36,436 bases of DNA, taken from an uncultured Alphaproteobacteria bacterium. GTDB lineage: Bacteria > Pseudomonadota > Alphaproteobacteria > RF32 > CAG-239. The position numbers and the translations under genes were made by a program. The stretch's first letter is position 1. The number at the start of each line of letters is the position of its first letter. This document shows positions 16,881 to 25,883 of the stretch, in pieces. The notes beneath the pieces are model-generated. The model did no database searches. It saw only the letters and a list, made by a program, of their open reading frames with translations, and had not been told where the DNA came from. The stretch lies in contig CANPYJ010000018.1 of NCBI GenBank assembly GCA_947588275.1, positions 1 to 36,436 on the forward strand, written 5' to 3'.

Positions 16881-16909
16881 TTGACACACTTTTATTATCC
16901 TGCTAAAAT
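16881..16909 (+). promoter_or_regulatory. Near-consensus sigma70 promoter for the secreted protein gene
   Basis: TTGACA at 16881-16886, a 17-base spacer and TAAAAT at 16904-16909 are followed about 20 bases later by GGAGG and the ATG. It is one of the two strongest promoters in the window, which suggests high or independent expression of the secreted cysteine-rich protein. Confidence 0.75.
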
Positions 16910-16937
16910 AAAAGAAAAGTCTTTTATGGAGGCAGAA

Positions 16938-17867
16938 ATGAAAAAGCTATCATTTGCGGCAGTGTTAGGTATCGGAACAATGCTTGCAACTTCGGCTTTG
17001 GCGACAGACTGTGTCAAGGCCGACTGCAATGGTTACAGCGCCACATTGCCCGAAAATTGCGACGCATACATAAAATGTCCGTTTGATACTTCCAAAAAAG
17101 CCTGCATCCATTATAAAGACGAATGGCTTGATTCCTGCCCCGCCGGCAAAACCTGCAAGGAAAAATACCTCGTACAGAAATGTCGCGCCGACTATGGTGA
17201 AATACGATTGGGCATGCTTTACCTCGGCCAAGGCATTTTTGCCGGCAATATCGGCCGGGACTACGAACCCGGCTTTATGTCACCTGACGGTTCGCTTTGT
17301 GAAACTTATAACGATAGTGAAAATTATAAGAAAAAACTGATTGAAAAAAAGTCTTCCTTTAGAGGAATCGTCGCCCAAACCGACGGCAAAACGGCTCTTA
17401 TTTTATCTTTTCTCGAAGGCAATTTTGTTTGGGGCAAAGAAGAGGACGTTTCCTGTCTTACGAATTGCACCAGCAAAGACTGGGCATTATCAAGCTGTGA
17501 TACTGACGGTTTCAAAAATTTTCAATGCCTCGCGTCCCAACCCAACATGAGTGACTATATGGCAACGGTCTTTTGTACTTCCCTGTCTGCCAGATTCGGC
17601 GAAAATTGGTTTTTGCCATCAGCGAAGGAACTAAACTCCATCGGCCCAAATGCCCATTGGACGAGCGGCGGAGAATGGACGGCTTTGCTTGGAGATGAGA
17701 TTGGCGACATCAGCATCTCAATGTCGACGGACGGATATTATTGGACTTCGACTGAAGAAGATTATAGTCATGCAACCGTCGTTCGCGCTTATGACGGAAA
17801 CACCACAACCTGGATAAAGACAATGCCCCGCCTAACCAGATGTATGACCAAATATCCGCAAAATTAG
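16938..17867 (+). CDS. Secreted cysteine-rich protein with DUF1566/Lcl-like C-terminus
   Basis: 309 residues beginning with a clear signal peptide (MKKLSF, hydrophobic core, ATSALA cleavage site near residue 22). The mature N-terminus has many cysteines in short C-x-x-x-x-C spacings (about 24-85), including a CPAGKTC element, so it is probably disulfide-bonded. The C-terminal third contains WFLPSAKEL and YYWTSTEED followed by a conserved arginine-cysteine end, the pattern of DUF1566/Lcl_C domains seen in extracellular and lectin-like surface proteins. The start is supported by GGAGG six bases upstream. Possible roles are surface adhesin or matrix protein. That is inference. Confidence 0.72.
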   Translation: MKKLSFAAVLGIGTMLATSALATDCVKADCNGYSATLPENCDAYIKCPFDTSKKACIHYKDEWLDSCPAGKTCKEKYLVQKCRADYGEIRLGMLYLGQGIFAGNIGRDYEPGFMSPDGSLCETYNDSENYKKKLIEKKSSFRGIVAQTDGKTALILSFLEGNFVWGKEEDVSCLTNCTSKDWALSSCDTDGFKNFQCLASQPNMSDYMATVFCTSLSARFGENWFLPSAKELNSIGPNAHWTSGGEWTALLGDEIGDISISMSTDGYYWTSTEEDYSHATVVRAYDGNTTTWIKTMPRLTRCMTKYPQN

Positions 17868-17876
17868 CCCATGCCG

Positions 17877-17908
17877 GAATTCCCGCCTGTCCGGCGGGAA
17901 TTCTTTAT
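17877..17908 (+). terminator. Rho-independent terminator between convergent genes
   Basis: An 11-base perfect stem GAATTCCCGCC/GGCGGGAATTC has a 5-base loop and is followed by TTTATT on the plus strand. It terminates the secreted-protein gene and overlaps the last bases of aspS. On the minus strand no T run follows. Confidence 0.85.
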
Positions 17909-19665
17909 TCCTTGACAATCTTAATATGCAAATCTTTGAGCTGCTGCTCGGTTACCGTATTCGGCGCCTGCATCATCAAATCTTGCGCTTTGCCGTTCAA
18001 CGGAAACATAATAGCGTCGCGGATGGTCGGCTCGTCCAGCAGCATCATGACCGTGCGGTCAACTCCGGGCGCAGCTCCGGCGTGCGGCGGCGCGCCGTAT
18101 TGAAAAGCACTGATCATGCCGCCAAACTTATTGTCAACCACACTCCGGTCATAACCGGCAATTTCAAATGCCTTATACATAATCTCCGGCTTGTGGTTAC
18201 GCACTGCGCCCGATGTCAACTCAACGCCGTTGCACACCAAATCGTATTGATAGGCCAAAATATCCAGCGGATTTTTATTTTGCAACGCGTCCATTCCGCC
18301 CTGCGGCATAGAAAACGGATTGTGTGAGAACTCAACCGCGCCGGTATCTTCATTTTCTTCATACATCGGAAAATCGACAATCCAGCATAGTTTGAAAACA
18401 TTTTTCTCCAGCAAATCAAGCTCTGCACCGATTTTGTCACGCAGCCGGCCGCTGAATTTGTCAAACCGGACACCTCGGCCGACAACAAAAACAATGGCAT
18501 CGCCGGCTTTGGCGCCCAGCGCCGCCGTCAGGCGACCAAGCGCAGCTTCGTCAAAAAACTTAGCGATACCCTTGGCGCCGGCCGCCGCCAAAGCAATATA
18601 GGCAATACCTCCCATACCCTCCTCTTTGGCATAAGCATCAAGCTTGTCAAAGAAAGAGCGCGGTTTTTCGCCGCCGGCCGGAATCACCAATGCCTTGACT
18701 GTGTCACCGTCTTTTACCCGCGTATCATACACGCCGAAACCCGATTCGCCGAAGAACTGCGCCGCCGTTTGCCATATCAACGGATTGCGCAAATCCGGTT
18801 TGTCCGAACCATATTTCTGCATCGATTCTCTAAACGGAATGCGTACCCACGGCGCCTGATCAACTTTTTTGCCGCCGCCGAACTTATTAAATACGCCGCC
18901 CATCGTATGCTCAATCACCGCAAACACTTCCTCCTGCGTGGCAAAGCTCATTTCCATATCCAACTGATAAAACTCTCCGGGGCTGCGGTCAGCACGCGGA
19001 TCCTCATCGCGAAAACACGGCGCAATCTGAAAATATTTGTCAAAACCCGAAACCATCAAAAGCTGCTTAAACTGCTGCGGCGCCTGCGGCAAAGCATAAA
19101 ACTTGCCGGGATTGAGCCGCGACGGCACCAAAAAATCGCGCGCGCCTTCAGGCGAAGAAGCCGTCAAAATCGGCGTTTGATATTCGGTAAAACCCTGCTC
19201 GACCATCAGCCGGCGCATCTCGGCAATAACCTGCGAGCGCAACAGCATGTTTTTGTGCAGACGCTCGCGCCGCAAGTCCAAAAACCGGTATTTGAGGCGG
19301 ATATCTTCCGGTGCATCGTCTTCCGCCGCCACCTGAAACGGCAGCACCGCCGCCTCGGAATACACCTCAAGCCCGCCGACTTTGATTTCGATATCTCCGG
19401 TCGGCATGTTCTTATTGATGCTCTCGCGCAAAACCACGCGGCCGCTGATTCCGATGACCGATTCAGGACGCAGCGCCTCAATCTTCTCAAACAAGTCCGA
19501 GTCGCTGTCCACCACGCACTGAGTAATCCCGTAATGATCGCGCAAGTCCACAAAGCACAAATTGCCCAGATTGCGTTTGCGATGAATCCAACCGGCCAGT
19601 TTGACTTCTTTATTGATGTCCGCCGCCCGCAGTTCGCCGCACGTGTGTGTCCGATAGTTTTGCAT
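17905..19665 (-). CDS. aspS: Aspartyl-tRNA synthetase
   Basis: 586-residue class II synthetase of the bacterial type. An N-terminal OB-fold anticodon domain (about 1-110) includes [23 protein letters not shown] sequence. Motif 2 is [15 protein letters not shown] insertion domain lies in the middle third. Motif 3 ends [10 protein letters not shown], and a C-terminal [12 protein letters not shown] landmark follows. The ATG at 19665 has GAGG seven bases upstream, and a TTG four codons earlier was rejected. Proteobacterial forms of this type are often non-discriminating (charging tRNA-Asn too) if gatCAB is present, which the window does not show. It is divergent from rnd. Confidence 0.94.
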   Translation of the reverse strand: MQNYRTHTCGELRAADINKEVKLAGWIHRKRNLGNLCFVDLRDHYGITQCVVDSDSDLFEKIEALRPESVIGISGRVVLRESINKNMPTGDIEIKVGGLEVYSEAAVLPFQVAAEDDAPEDIRLKYRFLDLRRERLHKNMLLRSQVIAEMRRLMVEQGFTEYQTPILTASSPEGARDFLVPSRLNPGKFYALPQAPQQFKQLLMVSGFDKYFQIAPCFRDEDPRADRSPGEFYQLDMEMSFATQEEVFAVIEHTMGGVFNKFGGGKKVDQAPWVRIPFRESMQKYGSDKPDLRNPLIWQTAAQFFGESGFGVYDTRVKDGDTVKALVIPAGGEKPRSFFDKLDAYAKEEGMGGIAYIALAAAGAKGIAKFFDEAALGRLTAALGAKAGDAIVFVVGRGVRFDKFSGRLRDKIGAELDLLEKNVFKLCWIVDFPMYEENEDTGAVEFSHNPFSMPQGGMDALQNKNPLDILAYQYDLVCNGVELTSGAVRNHKPEIMYKAFEIAGYDRSVVDNKFGGMISAFQYGAPPHAGAAPGVDRTVMMLLDEPTIRDAIMFPLNGKAQDLMMQAPNTVTEQQLKDLHIKIVKE

Positions 19666-19805
19666 TGTCAGCCTCAAAAAAGTTAATAACCTTTCCTTTT
19701 TCTAGCCCCAAAATCCCTAAAAAGCAACTCATAATTAGCGCCGATTAAAAAAATCTTAAACTTATAAAGCTAAACTGAAAAAAACTTAAAAATTTGAGTC
19801 GAACC

Positions 19806-20996
19806 ATGAATGTTATTACCGATACTGCCGCTCTGCGCGAGTGGTGCGCCAAACTGGCCGCCGAACCTTTTGTCACTGTAGACTTGGAATTTTTGCGCGA
19901 ACATCATTATTATGCCCAGCTCTGTCTGATTCAACTGGGTTCGCGCCGCGGTTGCACAATTGTCGACCCTTTGGCCGAAGGCATCGATTTGCAGCCTTTT
20001 TTTGAGCTGATGCAAAGTCCGCAAACCGTCAAAGTTTTTCACTCCGGCCGACAGGATATTGAGATTATCTACAACCTCAGCAACCATATTCCGACACCTT
20101 TGTTTGATACGCAAATCGCCGCAATGGCTGTCGGATTCGGAGAATCCGCAAGTTATGAAAGCTTGGTTGCCCACCTGCTTCACCGCTCGCTTGACAAAAG
20201 CAGCCGCCTTTCTGACTGGAGCATCCGCCCTCTGACGGAAACTCAACTGAACTACGCCCTCTCCGACGTCACCCATCTAATGGACGTTTACGAACAGCTC
20301 AAACAAACCTTGACCGACCAACACCGCGAAAGCTGGATTGTTGACGAAATGGCTGTCTTGAGCAACCCCGAAACCTATCAAAACAAACCCGAAGAAATGT
20401 GGACGCGCATTCATCACCGCTCGCACAACGCGCGTTTTTTGACCTTTTTGCGCGAGTTGGCGGCTTGGCGCGAACGCCGTTCTCAAAGCAAAAACACGCC
20501 TCGCCAAAGTTATATCAAAGATGATATGTTGCTGGCCGTTTGTGCAGCCGAACCTCAAACCAAAGAACAATTATGCAAAATCCGCAATCTGCGCCATGAC
20601 ATCGCTGCGGGCCGTTTGGGCGACGAAATAATCGAAGTTTTGAACCGCTGCCGAAAAATTCCCGAAACAGACTATGTCACTCCGCCGAAATTCAAAGACT
20701 TTCCGGACAAAAGCTCGGCCTTGACCGAACTCTTAAAAATGCTTCTCAAAATTGTCAGCCAACAAGAAAATATTGTTGCCCGCCTCATTGCCACCGAAGA
20801 TATGCTGCAGGAATTCAGCGCTTTTCACAACGCTGAAAACCCAATCTTAAGCGGCTGGCGGTATCAGATTTTCGGCAGCCGTGCCGAAGCCTTGCGCCGC
20901 GGAGCTCTGGCCATAAGCTTCAATCCCGAATCGCGGCGCATTGAATTTACCGAAAAAGAAGCGCCTAAAAATTGCGCAGCAACTCCAAAAGCTTAA
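19806..20996 (+). CDS. rnd: Ribonuclease D
   Basis: 396 residues from ATG 19806. A TTG four codons upstream is a possible alternative. It is a 3'-5' exoribonuclease that trims tRNA precursors. The DEDD residues are visible in VDLEFLRE near the start, the HSGRQDIEII segment, and YALSDVTHLMDVYEQL (Tyr of the DEDDy type). An HRDC domain follows at about 205-280. The C-terminal end overlaps the ArsR-type gene on the opposite strand by 32 bases. aspS and rnd are frequently neighbours in alphaproteobacteria. Confidence 0.9.
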   Translation: MNVITDTAALREWCAKLAAEPFVTVDLEFLREHHYYAQLCLIQLGSRRGCTIVDPLAEGIDLQPFFELMQSPQTVKVFHSGRQDIEIIYNLSNHIPTPLFDTQIAAMAVGFGESASYESLVAHLLHRSLDKSSRLSDWSIRPLTETQLNYALSDVTHLMDVYEQLKQTLTDQHRESWIVDEMAVLSNPETYQNKPEEMWTRIHHRSHNARFLTFLRELAAWRERRSQSKNTPRQSYIKDDMLLAVCAAEPQTKEQLCKIRNLRHDIAAGRLGDEIIEVLNRCRKIPETDYVTPPKFKDFPDKSSALTELLKMLLKIVSQQENIVARLIATEDMLQEFSAFHNAENPILSGWRYQIFGSRAEALRRGALAISFNPESRRIEFTEKEAPKNCAATPKA

Positions 20997-21240
20997 GCGC
21001 TTTTTCGCTTTTGATTGAGTAGTAAATCGTCTGCGCAACGCGCCGCGTCTTGACAATGTCCTCATTGCGCAAAACCGCCAAATGCTGCGACAACGCCGAT
21101 TGGCTGAGGCCCACTTTCTTCTCAAGCTCGCCGACATTGATTTCTTTTCCCTCAAGCTGGTACAAAATATCCATGCGGCGCTCGTTGCCCATAGCTTTCA
21201 AAAGGCGAGCACTGCTTTTTATTTCATTTTTTTTCACCAT
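20965..21240 (-). CDS. ArsR-family winged-helix regulator lacking cysteines
   Basis: 91-residue winged helix-turn-helix protein. The recognition region reads GLSQSALSQHLAVLRNEDIV, followed by the wing TRRVAQTIYYSI, both typical of ArsR/SmtB repressors. There is no cysteine anywhere, so it cannot use the metal-thiolate or persulfide sensing sites of ArsR, CadC or BigR. It fits the metal-independent NolR-like group or a Zn site made of His/Asp. AAAGGA precedes the ATG. The 3' end lies inside rnd. A dyad-containing region upstream (21305-21330) could be its own operator. Confidence 0.85.
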   Translation of the reverse strand: MVKKNEIKSSARLLKAMGNERRMDILYQLEGKEINVGELEKKVGLSQSALSQHLAVLRNEDIVKTRRVAQTIYYSIKSEKALKLLELLRNF

Positions 21241-21396
21241 GTTCCAATCCTTTCATATCAGCAGAAACTTAATATAGCCCGAAATTCTTCCCTCTCACAG
21301 CCTGTATAAAGCTAATTATCAGCTATACTTAAGTTACTGGCTTGCTATTCGTTTTTAAATATAATAGAATAATCTGAAATTAACAAGGAGTAAATT

Positions 21397-21642
21397 ATGA
21401 ATTTGGAAGAAAATGAATCTTTGAGCTTTGAAGACGCATTGTCCAAGCTTGAAAATATCGTGCGCGAACTTGAAGGCGGAAGAATCAAACTTGACGATGC
21501 CGTCGCCGCTTACGAGCAGGCCGTCCGCCTCAAGCAGCTGTGTGAAAACAAACTCAATGCCGCCCGCTTGAAGATTGAGAAACTTGAAGTTGCCGCCGAT
21601 GGCACGGCTCAAACGTCTGAATTCAGCGTACCTGAGGCTTGA
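21397..21642 (+). CDS. xseB: Exodeoxyribonuclease VII small subunit
   Basis: 81-residue helical hairpin protein, the small subunit of exonuclease VII. The family pattern SFEDALSKLENIV, then LEGGRIKLDDAVAAYEQ, then LCENKLNAARLKIEKL is complete. AAGGAG lies about eight bases before the ATG, and a TATAAT box is at 21360-21365. It is followed four bases later by ispA, the usual partner order xseB-ispA. The large subunit xseA is not in the window. Confidence 0.92.
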   Translation: MNLEENESLSFEDALSKLENIVRELEGGRIKLDDAVAAYEQAVRLKQLCENKLNAARLKIEKLEVAADGTAQTSEFSVPEA

Positions 21643-21646
21643 ATCA

Positions 21647-22546
21647 ATGACGGACTTCAAAACAACCCTCCAAGATTTTTCGACTCGTTTTAACCAAAAA
21701 CTTCCCGCCTTGTTTCAAATGCCGAACGGACGCGAAAAACGCGTGGCCGAAGCGATGTATTATTCGTTGATGAACGGCGGCAAAAGACTGCGTCCGTTTT
21801 TGGTTGCGCAGTCAGCCGGTTTGTTCGGCATTGCGGAAGAGCGGTCTTTCATGACGGCGGCGGCGCTTGAATGCCTGCACACTTATTCTCTGATTCACGA
21901 TGACCTGCCGGCCATGGACAACGATGATTTGCGCCGCGGCAAACCGACCTGCCACAAACAATTTGACGAAGCGACGGCAATTTTGGCCGGCGACGGACTG
22001 CTCACCTATGCCTTTGAACTTGTCAGTTCCGAGACCAATCCTTTTCCGGCCGCCGTCCGCTGCCGGCTGGTGCAACTGCTGGCCAATGCTGCCGGCGCTT
22101 TCACCGGCATGGTCGCCGGACAAATGTTGGACTTGGACAGCGAGCGCTTTCAGACGCCGTCTGACCCACAGACCGCACTCAAGCAGATTGAAGAAATGAA
22201 GACCGGACGCTTGCTGCGTTTTGCCTGTGAATCCGGCACCGTTCTCGGCCAGGCTTCGCAGACACAACATCAAGCTTTGGTTACCTATTCGCGCAAAATC
22301 GGCATTGCTTTTCAAATCACCGATGACATTTTGGATGTGGAAGGCGATCCCTCGCTTATGGGCAAAACTCTAGGTAAAGACGCGGCAAACGGCAAGCTTA
22401 CTTATGTTTGCGCCTTTGGTCTTGAGGAGTCAAAAAAAGCGGCGGCCGCACTGATTGGCGAAGCCAAACAAGCTTTGGCGGTTTTCGGTGCCGAAGCGGA
22501 CAACCTGCGCGCTTTGGCCGACTTTATATTAAGCCGCCGCAGCTAA
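21647..22546 (+). CDS. ispA: Farnesyl diphosphate synthase (polyprenyl synthetase)
   Basis: 299-residue short-chain trans-prenyltransferase that makes farnesyl diphosphate from IPP and DMAPP/GPP. The first aspartate-rich motif is DDLPAMDNDD at 85-94 and the second is DDILD at 226-230. GGKRLRP at 44-50 binds IPP. The two residues inserted in the first motif (DDxxxxD) are typical of bacterial type II FPP synthases. The ATG at 21647 has GAGG upstream, inside the xseB end. dxs, often next, is not present: the zinc-ribbon gene is convergent instead. Confidence 0.92.
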   Translation: MTDFKTTLQDFSTRFNQKLPALFQMPNGREKRVAEAMYYSLMNGGKRLRPFLVAQSAGLFGIAEERSFMTAAALECLHTYSLIHDDLPAMDNDDLRRGKPTCHKQFDEATAILAGDGLLTYAFELVSSETNPFPAAVRCRLVQLLANAAGAFTGMVAGQMLDLDSERFQTPSDPQTALKQIEEMKTGRLLRFACESGTVLGQASQTQHQALVTYSRKIGIAFQITDDILDVEGDPSLMGKTLGKDAANGKLTYVCAFGLEESKKAAAALIGEAKQALAVFGAEADNLRALADFILSRRS

Positions 22547-23580
22547 TTATCTTCAATAAATGTCAGATAAACATATTTGGCCGTGGGCGACGGAGTCTTG
22601 ATGGCGATATTGACGGCAACTCGCCCGTCGGCCTTCAAAACTTCAAGCGACGGCTTTTGATTAATGCTTCTGAGCAACACTGAATTGGCATCCAAAAGCT
22701 CCACGTGCACCAGCGGAATTTCAATCGCGCGCGAGGTCGGATTATTGATATAGCCTTTAACTTCCAAAACATTGTCGGTATCATCGTCAATGTAGTTCCA
22801 GTTGATATTCTGAAATTCCAGCCCTTCCCCCGGAATTCGGGCACGGATTCCGAGCGAGCGGTACATTCCGTTCATAAACGGCAGCACCCGTACAATTTCA
22901 TATCGATAATTATAAAGCGACAAAACCGCAACCAATCCCAAAACCAGAAAAACCGGCTTAAAGTTAATCTTGCGATTAAGCCCGAACACGGTTTTAAGCC
23001 ACAGTTTCAAACGTTGCTTTTTGGGAAGTTTTTGTTCTTCCCGAAACAGTTGCTCGCTTTGCTCGTTCAGCCGCTCGAAAATATCGTTCAGATTGACTTC
23101 CGAAGTCAGTTCCACCGTCGGATCGTGCAGCGTCTCCTGATTGACCGTCGGTTCGGCGATTGCCGCCTCCGATTTGTTTTCATTGGTTGCTTCTTTTGCC
23201 TCGGCAGATTCGGAAACATCTTCGGCCGATTCTTGCTTTACCGCAGATTCGGCATTGTCTTCCGCAGTTGTGACATTGTCTTCCGCAGATTCGGCAACCG
23301 GCTCGGCTTCCGGCGCAGGAGGAATCTCCGCGGTCGGAGTTTCGGGCTCTGCCGCCAAAGTTTCGTCTTCTTCCGGCAAATGTCCGCTGTCCGCCATCTC
23401 TGCGGATGCCTCCGCATGATCCGCCGGCGGTTCGACAACCGTCACGGTTTCGCTTGCGCCCGAGCGGTCAAAGCGAAAAATTGCACCGCAGCTGCTGCAA
23501 TGCAAACGCCGTCCCTCTTCAGGAATCAGCGCATCGTCAACATCATAACCTGATTTGCATTGCGGACAATAAATCAGCAT
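22543..23580 (-). CDS. MJ0042-type zinc-ribbon membrane protein (DUF3426-like)
   Basis: 345 residues. The N-terminal zinc ribbon uses Cys5, Cys8, Cys28 and Cys31. A long low-complexity acidic Ala/Glu-rich stretch follows (about 45-155). A single membrane segment lies at about 209-224, and a C-terminal periplasmic domain resembles DUF3426. The ATG at 23580 has AGAGGTG upstream, and six codons upstream were rejected. Such proteins sit divergently next to ftsE in many alphaproteobacteria, which suggests an envelope or division link. The function is unknown. The 3' end overlaps ispA by four bases. Confidence 0.82.
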   Translation of the reverse strand: MLIYCPQCKSGYDVDDALIPEEGRRLHCSSCGAIFRFDRSGASETVTVVEPPADHAEASAEMADSGHLPEEDETLAAEPETPTAEIPPAPEAEPVAESAEDNVTTAEDNAESAVKQESAEDVSESAEAKEATNENKSEAAIAEPTVNQETLHDPTVELTSEVNLNDIFERLNEQSEQLFREEQKLPKKQRLKLWLKTVFGLNRKINFKPVFLVLGLVAVLSLYNYRYEIVRVLPFMNGMYRSLGIRARIPGEGLEFQNINWNYIDDDTDNVLEVKGYINNPTSRAIEIPLVHVELLDANSVLLRSINQKPSLEVLKADGRVAVNIAIKTPSPTAKYVYLTFIEDN

Positions 23581-23690
23581 CAAACACCTCTGGCTCATAC
23601 TATAAAATGAAAAAGCGTTTAATCAAAGTAAAAAAACACTTTATTAAAAAAAATAATTACGATAATTTATAACCCGTAAGGAGATTTGAT

Positions 23691-24401
23691 TTGCCGGAAA
23701 TTAACATTATAGAAATGCAGAATGTCGGCATCCGCTACGATCAGGGGCCGGAGATTTTGAGCAATGTCCGGTTGTCTCTCAAACAGGGGTCCTTTCATTT
23801 TCTCACGGGCAAAAGCGGTGCCGGCAAGACCTCGCTTTTAAGCATGATGTATTTGGCCCAACGCCCCAGCCGCGGCCGTATCAGCGTTTTTGGCAAAGAC
23901 ATCAACTTTACCAACCGCGACGCTTTGGCCTCTCTGCGCCGGCGCATAGGCGTCGTTTTTCAGGATTTCCGCCTGCTTGACCACCTGAGCGCCTTTGATA
24001 ACGTGGCCCTGCCGTTGCGTGTCTGCGGAATGAACGAGCGCGAGGTTCGCAAACGCGTGAGCGAGCTCTTAAGCTGGGTTGAGCTTGATGCCCATATGCT
24101 GGACGCTGCCGCCACTCTTTCCGGCGGAGAAAAACAGCGAGTAGCCATTGCCCGCGCCGTTATCAATCGTCCGGAACTGTTGTTGGCAGACGAACCGACC
24201 GGCAATGTCGATAATTTCATTGCTCCCAAACTGATGAAATTGTTTGTCGAACTTAACAAGTTGGGAACAACCGTGGTTATTGCCACCCACAGCGAAAAAC
24301 TCATCACCGACTTTCCGTTCCCGCGTCTGCATCTGCAAAACCGCGGACTGTACATCTTGCCGCCGGCCGAAGTATTGTCTGACGGAGGTGTCGATGCCTA
24401 A
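23691..24401 (+). CDS. ftsE: Cell division ATP-binding protein FtsE
   Basis: 236-residue ABC ATPase that pairs with FtsX to activate peptidoglycan hydrolases at the septum. Walker A is GKSGAGKT at 40-47, the signature is LSGGEKQ at 143-149 and Walker B is LLLADE at 163-168. The start is TTG at 23691 with AAGGAG seven bases upstream. No ATG gives the full N-terminus. It overlaps ftsX by eight bases. Confidence 0.92.
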   Translation: MPEINIIEMQNVGIRYDQGPEILSNVRLSLKQGSFHFLTGKSGAGKTSLLSMMYLAQRPSRGRISVFGKDINFTNRDALASLRRRIGVVFQDFRLLDHLSAFDNVALPLRVCGMNEREVRKRVSELLSWVELDAHMLDAAATLSGGEKQRVAIARAVINRPELLLADEPTGNVDNFIAPKLMKLFVELNKLGTTVVIATHSEKLITDFPFPRLHLQNRGLYILPPAEVLSDGGVDA

Positions 24402-25308
24402 AACGCAGTATATTTCGCGCAAACAGGAATTGCCGCTCAAAGGCGACAGCACCGGCTTGTTTTTACAAGTAATCATTGCAATTGCCGTTTTCATCTTTGC
24501 CATCACGTTGTCCGGCGTTCTGTCCATCAATTCCATTTTGCAAAATTGGCATCAGAGCATCTTGGGCTCCCTTACCGTTCAGATAATGCCGATTACCGGC
24601 ACCGATCACAAAAAGACCACGGCCGAAACGCTGGCTTATCAGGACAAAGCGATTGAGTTTCTGCAAACCGTCGACGGCGTCACCAAAGTCACTCCCCTCA
24701 GCGACGAGCAGCTCAAACAACTTATTCAACCGTGGCTCGGCGACGATGTCAACATTGAGAACCTGCCCATGCCGCGGATTATTGACGTCAAACTGGCGCC
24801 GAATGCGGAAGTCGATTTCTTAAAACTGGCGCAAGACTTGGCCACCGCCTCTCCTCAAGCCTCGCTTGACAATCACAAATTATGGCTGAGCAAGCTTATT
24901 CGTTTTGCCGACGGCCTGAAACTTATTGCTTTGACGGTTCTGTTTTTGGTCACGGGCATCTCGGCCGGCGCCATTTTTTATACCACTCGTATGAGCTTGG
25001 GGCTGCATCGCCATATTATTGAGATTCTGCATATTATGGGCGCCAAAGATACGTACGTGGCTCAGCAATACGCGCGCCGCATGGCTGTGCTGGGATTGGT
25101 CGGCGGCCTTTTCGGGCTGTTTTTTGCCATTCCGGTTATCTTGTTCATCGGCACTTTGGCCACTCAGATTGAAGGCGGCATTATCAGCGAAGCCTCCTTA
25201 AGCGTGAGCGACTGGTGTCTGATTATCATCCTGCCGCTGTTTGCGACCCTGATTGCCATGTTCACCGCCTATTACACAGTCAAACAAACTTTGCAAAAGA
25301 TGTTATAA
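24394..25308 (+). CDS. ftsX: Cell division protein FtsX
   Basis: 304-residue ABC transporter-like membrane protein. Four hydrophobic segments are visible, at about 26-48, 172-196, 230-255 and 272-295, with a periplasmic domain of about 120 residues between the first two. This is the FtsX layout. GGAGG precedes the ATG at 24394. The stop codon shares one base with the next start (TAATG). Confidence 0.9.
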   Translation: MPKTQYISRKQELPLKGDSTGLFLQVIIAIAVFIFAITLSGVLSINSILQNWHQSILGSLTVQIMPITGTDHKKTTAETLAYQDKAIEFLQTVDGVTKVTPLSDEQLKQLIQPWLGDDVNIENLPMPRIIDVKLAPNAEVDFLKLAQDLATASPQASLDNHKLWLSKLIRFADGLKLIALTVLFLVTGISAGAIFYTTRMSLGLHRHIIEILHIMGAKDTYVAQQYARRMAVLGLVGGLFGLFFAIPVILFIGTLATQIEGGIISEASLSVSDWCLIIILPLFATLIAMFTAYYTVKQTLQKML

Positions 25309-25883
25309 TGAAAAAAGCCGCCCTCATATTTTTTCTGCTGATTGCTGCCTGGCTGGGCGGGTTTGGCTGCTTTGCCCGACAGATGAACAACTATCAAATT
25401 GATCTTTCAAAACACACCGGAGCCGTAATCGCGCTCACCGGCGGCCGAAATCGCATTGCCGAAGCCGTAAAAATATACAACAGCGGTCTGGCGGAACACT
25501 TGTTCATCTCCGGAGTCAGCCGCAACAACACGCTGGCCGCCATCAAAAATTTCCAGCATTTGCAAATTGCCGACGAAAGCGGCGTCACCCTCGGACATCG
25601 GGCACGGGACACTATCGGCAACGCCAAAGAAACCATTGCTTGGCTCAACAAAAATCATATTGATTCAATTCGCCTGGTTACCTCCAACTATCATGTGGCG
25701 CGCAGCATTGTCGAGTTTAAGGCCCTCGCGCCCGATCTCAAGATTGTGCCCCATCCGGTCTACTCGGAAAGGATAGAAAAACGCTGGTGGAAAAGTTGGA
25801 GCACTTTTGCCTTTATTTTTGCCGAATACAACAAATTTTTGCTGGCTTATTGCCGTTATCGTTTTTTAAATTGGAGAACCTGA
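25308..25883 (+). CDS. YdcF/SanA-like DUF218 protein
   Basis: 191-residue protein with an N-terminal membrane anchor (about 5-22). The DUF218 core includes IALTGG (about 44-49), a segment ending GHRARDTIGNAKET and a LVTSNYHVARS motif (near 131-141). SanA/YdcF proteins are linked to envelope integrity and may bind nucleotides. The enzymatic role is unsettled. It sits in the ftsE-ftsX-YdcF-plsC operon order common in alphaproteobacteria, so a role in envelope synthesis is likely. It overlaps ftsX by one base and plsC by one base. Confidence 0.85.
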   Translation: MKKAALIFFLLIAAWLGGFGCFARQMNNYQIDLSKHTGAVIALTGGRNRIAEAVKIYNSGLAEHLFISGVSRNNTLAAIKNFQHLQIADESGVTLGHRARDTIGNAKETIAWLNKNHIDSIRLVTSNYHVARSIVEFKALAPDLKIVPHPVYSERIEKRWWKSWSTFAFIFAEYNKFLLAYCRYRFLNWRT

